Source of the DNA: an uncultured Alphaproteobacteria bacterium | GTDB lineage: Bacteria; Pseudomonadota; Alphaproteobacteria; Rhodobacterales; Rhodobacteraceae | Direction of reading: 5' to 3' | Length of the DNA: 64,000 nt | Assembly (NCBI GenBank): GCA_902599445.1 | Contig: CACKFK010000003.1 | Span: forward strand, 26,083-90,082 | Shown: in pieces, positions 59,408 to 64,000 of the stretch | Position numbering within the stretch: position 1 is the first letter of the stretch | How the letters are laid out: each line of letters opens with the position of its first letter | The notes under the pieces: generated by a model | The model's database searches: none | Told to the model about the DNA's origin: nothing | What the model saw: only the letters and a program-made list of their open reading frames with translations | Made by a program: the position numbers and the translations under genes

Positions 59408-59980
59408 CTATTGTAGCATGAAAGACGTAAAATGAACGGATTCGACACCGCCAAAATCTTCTAACTCTGTAAGCTTTTTATTGATTGCCTCAGCGATAGC
59501 AGCCGACAAGGCATCTCTTCCAGCTTTTCCTTGTATTTCTTCCTCAGAAAATTCACTCATCATACCTAAGATTTCTGATCGCAGTGATAATTGATGCATC
59601 TCAACATTAGCCATAACTGTATCGTCATATTGTGTTGATACACCTATACCAACTTGAAGAAACTTTGTCGAATTTCTTAGGTTTGTTGTGAAAGTACCAG
59701 AAAATTCGTAATAAGTAGTGACAAAGTTTTCTACTTCTGGTGCGATCTTCTTATCAGGGTCAGCATCTGCAGCATCCGCAGCTGCTTTTGCTTCTTCGGC
59801 CTCTTTCATTTTTCTTTCAATGATTTCCTCTATTTCTTCCGAAGGGTCAGCTGCTTTACTTCCAAAAAGAAAAAACCCAACTCCAAGACCAATCCCTATT
59901 AATAAAATCCCGCCACCAATAAACATTAGCAACTTAAGTAAACCACCCTTCTTTTTTTCTTCTGTATTTTCATCAGCCAT
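59408..59980 (-). CDS. fliL: Flagellar basal body-associated protein FliL
   Basis: FliL surrounds stators and modulates torque. The 190-residue protein has a short cytoplasmic Lys-rich start, one span (about 18-38), an acidic Ala-rich linker and the FliL domain (NFVTTYYEFSGTFTTNLRNS, LQVGIGVSTQYD, then a C-terminal VHFTSFMLQ). It precedes fliM by 14 bp. Confidence 0.9.
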   Translation of the reverse strand: MADENTEEKKKGGLLKLLMFIGGGILLIGIGLGVGFFLFGSKAADPSEEIEEIIERKMKEAEEAKAAADAADADPDKKIAPEVENFVTTYYEFSGTFTTNLRNSTKFLQVGIGVSTQYDDTVMANVEMHQLSLRSEILGMMSEFSEEEIQGKAGRDALSAAIAEAINKKLTELEDFGGVESVHFTSFMLQ

Positions 59981-59991
59981 GGTCGATTCCT

Positions 59992-61302
59992 TTACGCTAT
60001 AAGATTAATAGTCTGGTTTAGAGAATTCATAGTAACTGTGGACGCGTTGTTTTTTTCTTGATCAGCTTCCTGTTTCTCAAACTGATTTTCAGTATCATTT
60101 TCACCATCACTACTTTGATCAGGGGTACCTTTTTTCTGTTGTTCAGAACTAGTATTTAAATTTGACAATTTTAGGCCAGATCCTTCTAACATTTGGGACA
60201 ATTTTCCTTCGGATTCTGCCAAGAGAAGTGCTGCACTCGATGTTTCTGTAACGATGTTTATTTTTGCCCCTTCATTATTTAAGCTCAGCGCAATCCGTAG
60301 CTTACCAAGATTTTTTGGTCTCAAGGCTAATTCTATGCTCTCTTGTCCGTTTTGTAATGCAGTTTGTAGCTTATTCAGTAGATTTTTGCTCCAAGATTTA
60401 TCAAGCATGTTAAGGTGCTCTAAGACCGTGGTAGAATTTGTATGAGAAGTATTTCCTGAACCAAGATTGCTGCCAGAATTTCCATTATTAGAAGTCGTGG
60501 AGTTAGAATTTGAGTTTGTTACAGATGCACTTTGCCCGCTGTCTGCCTTTAATAGCTCTTTGCTTGGTGTAGTTTGAGCTAATTTTGCTAATTGAAGACC
60601 TTTTTCAGAACTTTTCACATTAATTTCCCCTGTTCCGATCTGAGGAATTTCGTATTTCACTTTTTCAGGCTTTAGTTGGGAATTGTTTAATAGTGATGAG
60701 GTTTTTTTGTATGTTTTTTTTAATAGATCGCTAGCAACAGCGTCATCTTTATGAGTTATTCCTTCACTCTTTGCTTGGTCTAGAATGGTCATGTTTTTTT
60801 GGTTGTTTTGTTCCAAAACTGGGCTCTTACTTTTGTCAGAACCAATTTTTGGACCACGTTTAACGACAGCAGCCAATTTATTGAGAAAATTGGTTTCAGT
60901 ATTGCCATCACCGTTATCACCCTGGATCACTAGGGTTAGTTTGAAATTATTAATCCCAGTGGATGGATCTTGCGCCATCCAATTGGGTCGAGTAAGTATG
61001 GTATTATCTGTTTTGCTTGAAGGATTTCCATTAAAACCCTGGCCATCTGGGGATATTATGGTGGATAGTTCGGCATTTTGAACTTTTTGGTCAGGTTCTG
61101 TTGCAGGAAGAGTTAAATTGCTTGGAAAAAGGGCAGTTTCTGCCTCGATATCTATTTCCTCCTCGGAAACTACACCAAAATCGGAAACTATGCCAAACAC
61201 TGCATCAAACATTCCGTCAGAACCTTCTGAGTCAGGATTATTGGTGAGTCCTTTGATTCCCTCTGTTAATTTAGCCTCACTCTTAGAACAAATCTCTGTC
61301 AT
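59992..61302 (-). CDS. fliK: Flagellar hook-length control protein FliK
   Basis: FliK measures hook length and triggers the FlhB switch. The 436-residue protein has a long, low-complexity N-terminal two-thirds (Ser/Asn/Gly-rich near 265-295). A conserved C-terminal Flg_hook domain (about 315-395) has IELALRPKNLGKLRIALSL and KINIVTETSSAALLLAESEG. A sigma-54 promoter lies 43 bp upstream. Position between fliJ and fliL matches fliK in other clusters. Confidence 0.85.
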   Translation of the reverse strand: MTEICSKSEAKLTEGIKGLTNNPDSEGSDGMFDAVFGIVSDFGVVSEEEIDIEAETALFPSNLTLPATEPDQKVQNAELSTIISPDGQGFNGNPSSKTDNTILTRPNWMAQDPSTGINNFKLTLVIQGDNGDGNTETNFLNKLAAVVKRGPKIGSDKSKSPVLEQNNQKNMTILDQAKSEGITHKDDAVASDLLKKTYKKTSSLLNNSQLKPEKVKYEIPQIGTGEINVKSSEKGLQLAKLAQTTPSKELLKADSGQSASVTNSNSNSTTSNNGNSGSNLGSGNTSHTNSTTVLEHLNMLDKSWSKNLLNKLQTALQNGQESIELALRPKNLGKLRIALSLNNEGAKINIVTETSSAALLLAESEGKLSQMLEGSGLKLSNLNTSSEQQKKGTPDQSSDGENDTENQFEKQEADQEKNNASTVTMNSLNQTINLIA

Positions 61303-61344
61303 AGTAATTTCTAAACAATTTAGTTATCATTATCGGCCTAAGTC

Positions 61345-61360
61345 TGCAATTTGAGTGCCA
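61345..61360 (-). promoter_or_regulatory. Sigma-54 (-24/-12) promoter of fliK
   Basis: On the minus strand TGGCACTCAAATTGCA, a perfect TGGCAC-N5-TTGCA with GG-N10-GC spacing, in the short gap between fliJ and fliK. Predicted start near 61334, about 32 bases before the fliK ATG. Confidence 0.82.
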
Positions 61361-61371
61361 GTTTAATCGAT

Positions 61372-61812
61372 CTAAGAGTTAAAACCTTGGCGTTTAGTAT
61401 TAATAGTAGGGGCAGAAAGCAGATTTTTCTTTTCTATCTCCTCCAAGTCTAGTTTTCTATGGATGTCTGCTTTCTCAAGTGATTTCAACATTTTTTGGTT
61501 TCGAATGGCTATTTTTTTGGTTATCTGTGAATTTTCTTTCTTTAAGAATTTTACTCGGTTTTCTGTTGCGGTTATCTGTTCTTGTAGTTGAAAATCATAC
61601 CATTTGTCAGACCTTAATTGTAATGCGGTTATGGTTTTCTCACTATCCTTTTTGCTTGCCATCATATCTTTTAACTGGGTTTGCATAGCATTATTTTTTT
61701 CTATTTCAGTAACTATAGATTTGGATTGCTTAAAAAACTTGTTTCTTTCAACTTTTTCTTTCAAAGCCATTAGTTCGAACAATCTTTTTTTTGATCGCAT
61801 TCTATTATCCAC
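61372..61812 (-). CDS. fliJ: Flagellar export protein FliJ
   Basis: FliJ is a small coiled-coil stalk of the export ATPase. The 146-residue product is almost entirely helical and charged, with FELMALKEKVERNKFFKQSK at the N-terminus, as in FliJ. It overlaps the fliI end by 8 bp. Sequence identity in this family is low, so the call rests on size, coiled coil and position. Confidence 0.82.
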   Translation of the reverse strand: MDNRMRSKKRLFELMALKEKVERNKFFKQSKSIVTEIEKNNAMQTQLKDMMASKKDSEKTITALQLRSDKWYDFQLQEQITATENRVKFLKKENSQITKKIAIRNQKMLKSLEKADIHRKLDLEEIEKKNLLSAPTINTKRQGFNS

Positions 61813-63133
61813 TCATAACTTTTTCTAAATCACCGATAGAAGCATCAAAGTTGGCTTTGACATCTTGATTTTGTTGAAGATATGACACTAGATTTGGCCA
61901 AAGATTCACTGCTTCATCAAGCTCTGTGTCTTGACCCACAGAATAGCCTCCCATTAGGATTAAGTCTCTGTTTTCTAGATAAAGTGATACTAGTCTTCTA
62001 AATTTGGCTGCTGTTTCTTGATGCTCAGCACTGGTAATCTCAGCCATTACACGGCTAACTGAGTTTGGAATATCTAATGCAGGATAAATTCCTAGCTGTG
62101 TTTGTTCTCTGGATAATAGGATATGACCATCCAAAATTGCTCTAGCTGTGTCGACCACAGGGTCATTGTTATCGTCGCCATCAGCTAACACCGTATAAAA
62201 AGCTGTGATAGAACCCTGGTTGCCTATACCTGTACCAGATCTTTCTACCAGTTTGGGTATGAGTGAAACTACTGATGGTGGATAACCTTTGGCTGTAGGC
62301 TGCTCTCCCAAGGCCAAACCTATTTCTCTTCTAGCGTGAGCAACTCTAGTAAGAGAGTCCATTATAAGGAGAACATTTTTTCCACGCTCTCTAAAGAACT
62401 CTGCAATAGCAGTAGCTCTATTCGCCCCTCTAATTCTCAGAAGGGGTGATCTATCGGCAGGGACAGCAACAACTACGGTGCGTGCTTTGGCTTCGCTAGT
62501 TAATATATCATTTACAAATTTACCAACCTCTCGACCTCTTTCACCTATTAATCCAACCACTATTACATCAGCCGTGGTATTCTTACTCATCATCCCTAAT
62601 AAAACAGACTTCCCCACACCAGAACCAGCAATGATGCCTATACGCTGACCTTGTCCAACTGTGAGGAGACCATTAATTCCTCTGATACCAACATCTAAGG
62701 GTGTTGAAACAGGCTTTCTCAAGAGAGGATTAAGTTGGACCCCATTAAGGGGCCAGTTATTTTGGAGCAGGGGCTCGGGACTCCCATCTAAAGGCTTTCC
62801 AAGAGCATCGATTACTCTACCTAGCAAGTTCATTCCTACTGGTATGGAATAACCATCATCTAATAAAGAAACCTTTGATCCGGATTTAATTTGTGCTCCA
62901 GATTGGAAAAGAGACAAACAGTTATTTCCATTATTAAAACCAACAATTTCAGCCTTTTCTTTTGTCCCATGATCAGTTTCAACTTCACATATTGCCCCAA
63001 TATTTGCGGGAAATCCATCACACTCGAGTAAGTTTCCATCATAGCGAGATACTCTACCTGTAAGCGTAATCACTCTTGGGTGAAGGCTAGTTGCAACGTT
63101 TTCTAGTAAGTTTTGTGTAACGGTAACATTCAT
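61805..63133 (-). CDS. fliI: Flagellum-specific ATPase FliI
   Basis: FliI energises flagellar export and is related to the F1 beta subunit. The 442-residue protein has Walker A GSGVGKS at 170-176, VVGLIGERGREVGKFV, Walker B VLLIMDSLTR, and EQPTAKGYPPSVVSLIPKLVERSG. FliI is preferred over F1 ATPase because of the flagellar neighbours and the ERGREV segment. It lies 48 bp after fliH and overlaps fliJ. Confidence 0.96.
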   Translation of the reverse strand: MNVTVTQNLLENVATSLHPRVITLTGRVSRYDGNLLECDGFPANIGAICEVETDHGTKEKAEIVGFNNGNNCLSLFQSGAQIKSGSKVSLLDDGYSIPVGMNLLGRVIDALGKPLDGSPEPLLQNNWPLNGVQLNPLLRKPVSTPLDVGIRGINGLLTVGQGQRIGIIAGSGVGKSVLLGMMSKNTTADVIVVGLIGERGREVGKFVNDILTSEAKARTVVVAVPADRSPLLRIRGANRATAIAEFFRERGKNVLLIMDSLTRVAHARREIGLALGEQPTAKGYPPSVVSLIPKLVERSGTGIGNQGSITAFYTVLADGDDNNDPVVDTARAILDGHILLSREQTQLGIYPALDIPNSVSRVMAEITSAEHQETAAKFRRLVSLYLENRDLILMGGYSVGQDTELDEAVNLWPNLVSYLQQNQDVKANFDASIGDLEKVMSG

Positions 63134-63181
63134 TATTTGGTTCCATTAGATTCCAAGATTGATTGATTTATTCATATTGGA

Positions 63182-64000
63182 TCAAGGATCCTTTACTTTG
63201 TCGCCTTCTCCTGGAGAAATGTCTTCAATAGGCGAATTCTCACTTTCAATGTTTTCACCTAAGGAAGGTTGCTTTTCTTCCTCAACATCAGGTGGAGACA
63301 ATGGGTCCTGATTTTTTAATATGGATCCGGTGGAGCTTGAAGCATCTCCTTCATCAACAGGTTCCTGTCGGTTAGTTTCTGGTATGTTTTCAGTTTCTGT
63401 ATCATCATTGTTATCTTCTCTTGGTGAGGCGATATTTTCCGTGATTTCGGGTTTAACTGCTTCAGCTTTTTGATTGCTAGAAGAGGCTCCCTTTCCGGTT
63501 AATTCGAGGTTTCTTTTTCCTTTTTCTTCATTGGAATTGTAGCGGTCAGAAATTCTATCCTCCAAGGTTATTCCACCCAATTCTATAATAATATCGCCAG
63601 GTGCCAAACTTTGATCTGGACTAACTACAAAGGTTGTAAGTTCATCTGAAACTTCAAGAAGTGGGGTAATTTCGTTTAGATCGTTAGGGTTAAGTTTTAA
63701 AATACGTGTTTCACCTTTTTCTTTAATTGAATTTACAAGACTTTCAATTTTATAAGTAAAATCTTGTGGCATATCTTTTATAGCAGCTCCAACCCGCTCA
63801 GTTGTGATTTTTAAAATTGCTTGCTTTATTTCTGTTTCTAAAAGATTTGTATCAATTGTAATTTTTTCCTCTAAACTGCTAATTAAGCTGGTTAAAGTTC
63901 GTAGGGCCGTGTCTTTTAGGGTGTCTTTCTCAGATTGAAATTTTTCTGTTGCTTCAGCTAAACCTTTTTGGTACGCCGCGTCTTTTTCTATTTCGGTATA
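63182..64000 (-). CDS. fliH: Flagellar assembly protein FliH, 5' end beyond the window, with a long acidic tail
   Basis: FliH regulates the FliI ATPase. The frame is open from the right edge: 272 residues are visible and the N-terminus is missing. The edge part contains AYQKGLAEATEKFQSEKDTL, typical of the FliH stalk. The C-terminal domain has DLNEITPLL and SPDQSLAPGDIIIELGGITL. The last ~115 residues are an unusual acidic, Ser/Pro/Asn-rich, apparently disordered extension that most FliH proteins lack. An internal ATG at 63772 is not the true start. Confidence 0.85.
   Translation of the reverse strand, partial: YTEIEKDAAYQKGLAEATEKFQSEKDTLKDTALRTLTSLISSLEEKITIDTNLLETEIKQAILKITTERVGAAIKDMPQDFTYKIESLVNSIKEKGETRILKLNPNDLNEITPLLEVSDELTTFVVSPDQSLAPGDIIIELGGITLEDRISDRYNSNEEKGKRNLELTGKGASSSNQKAEAVKPEITENIASPREDNNDDTETENIPETNRQEPVDEGDASSSTGSILKNQDPLSPPDVEEEKQPSLGENIESENSPIEDISPGEGDKVKDP

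Overview
The window is AT-rich bacterial DNA from an aerobic anoxygenic phototroph, most likely a marine alphaproteobacterium. A purple-bacterial photosynthesis gene cluster (PGC) fills roughly positions 1-36000. It carries the oxygen-dependent cyclase acsF, pufQ, the aerR-ppsR regulator pair and the bchFNBHLM-lhaA order typical of Alphaproteobacteria. A flagellar cluster with a Na+-type (PomAB-like) motor fills the right side. The genus cannot be named from the sequence. I found no IS element, CRISPR array, rRNA or tRNA gene.

Left PGC half: crtC (cut by the left edge) and crtD run leftward, divergent from crtE-crtF. bchC-bchX-bchY-bchZ then leads into pufQ-pufB-pufA-pufL-pufM. The reaction-centre H subunit gene puhA follows pufM directly, and a strong Rho-independent terminator closes the unit. 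dxs comes next. A leftward block holds aerR, ppsR, bchG, a pucC-like transporter gene, bchP and idi. Right PGC half: bchF-N-B-H-L-M-lhaA-puhB-puhC-orf-acsF-puhE-hemA, rightward and mostly overlapping, but without puhA in its usual place between lhaA and puhB. Together these genes cover most of bacteriochlorophyll a synthesis, the end of a spirilloxanthin/spheroidene-type carotenoid route, isoprenoid and haem precursor supply, and RC-LH1 assembly. There is no pufC, pufX, puc, bchI/D/O, crtB or crtI in view. Perfect TGT-N12-ACA PpsR operators lie in front of bchC (two, 8 bp apart, overlapping a sigma-70 promoter), between aerR and bchF (two), and between crtD and crtE (one).

Middle region (36000-47000): a pseudoazurin gene, a HAD phosphatase, a carboxymuconolactone-decarboxylase-like protein, a purine catabolic operon (xdhA-xdhB-xdhC-guanine deaminase), a membrane-anchored coiled-coil protein, a lytic transglycosylase, a small unknown protein and a voltage-gated-type K+ channel.

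Right region (47000-64000): rpoN (sigma-54), two small accessory genes, the stator genes pomA-pomB, and a leftward flagellar run fliH-I-J-K-L-M-N-O-P-Q-R-flhB followed by four small unrecognised genes. Four sites with exact GG-N10-GC sigma-54 (-24/-12) spacing precede the lytic transglycosylase gene, pomA, fliO and fliK. This suggests that the nearby rpoN product drives motility genes and that the transglycosylase belongs to the flagellar regulon.
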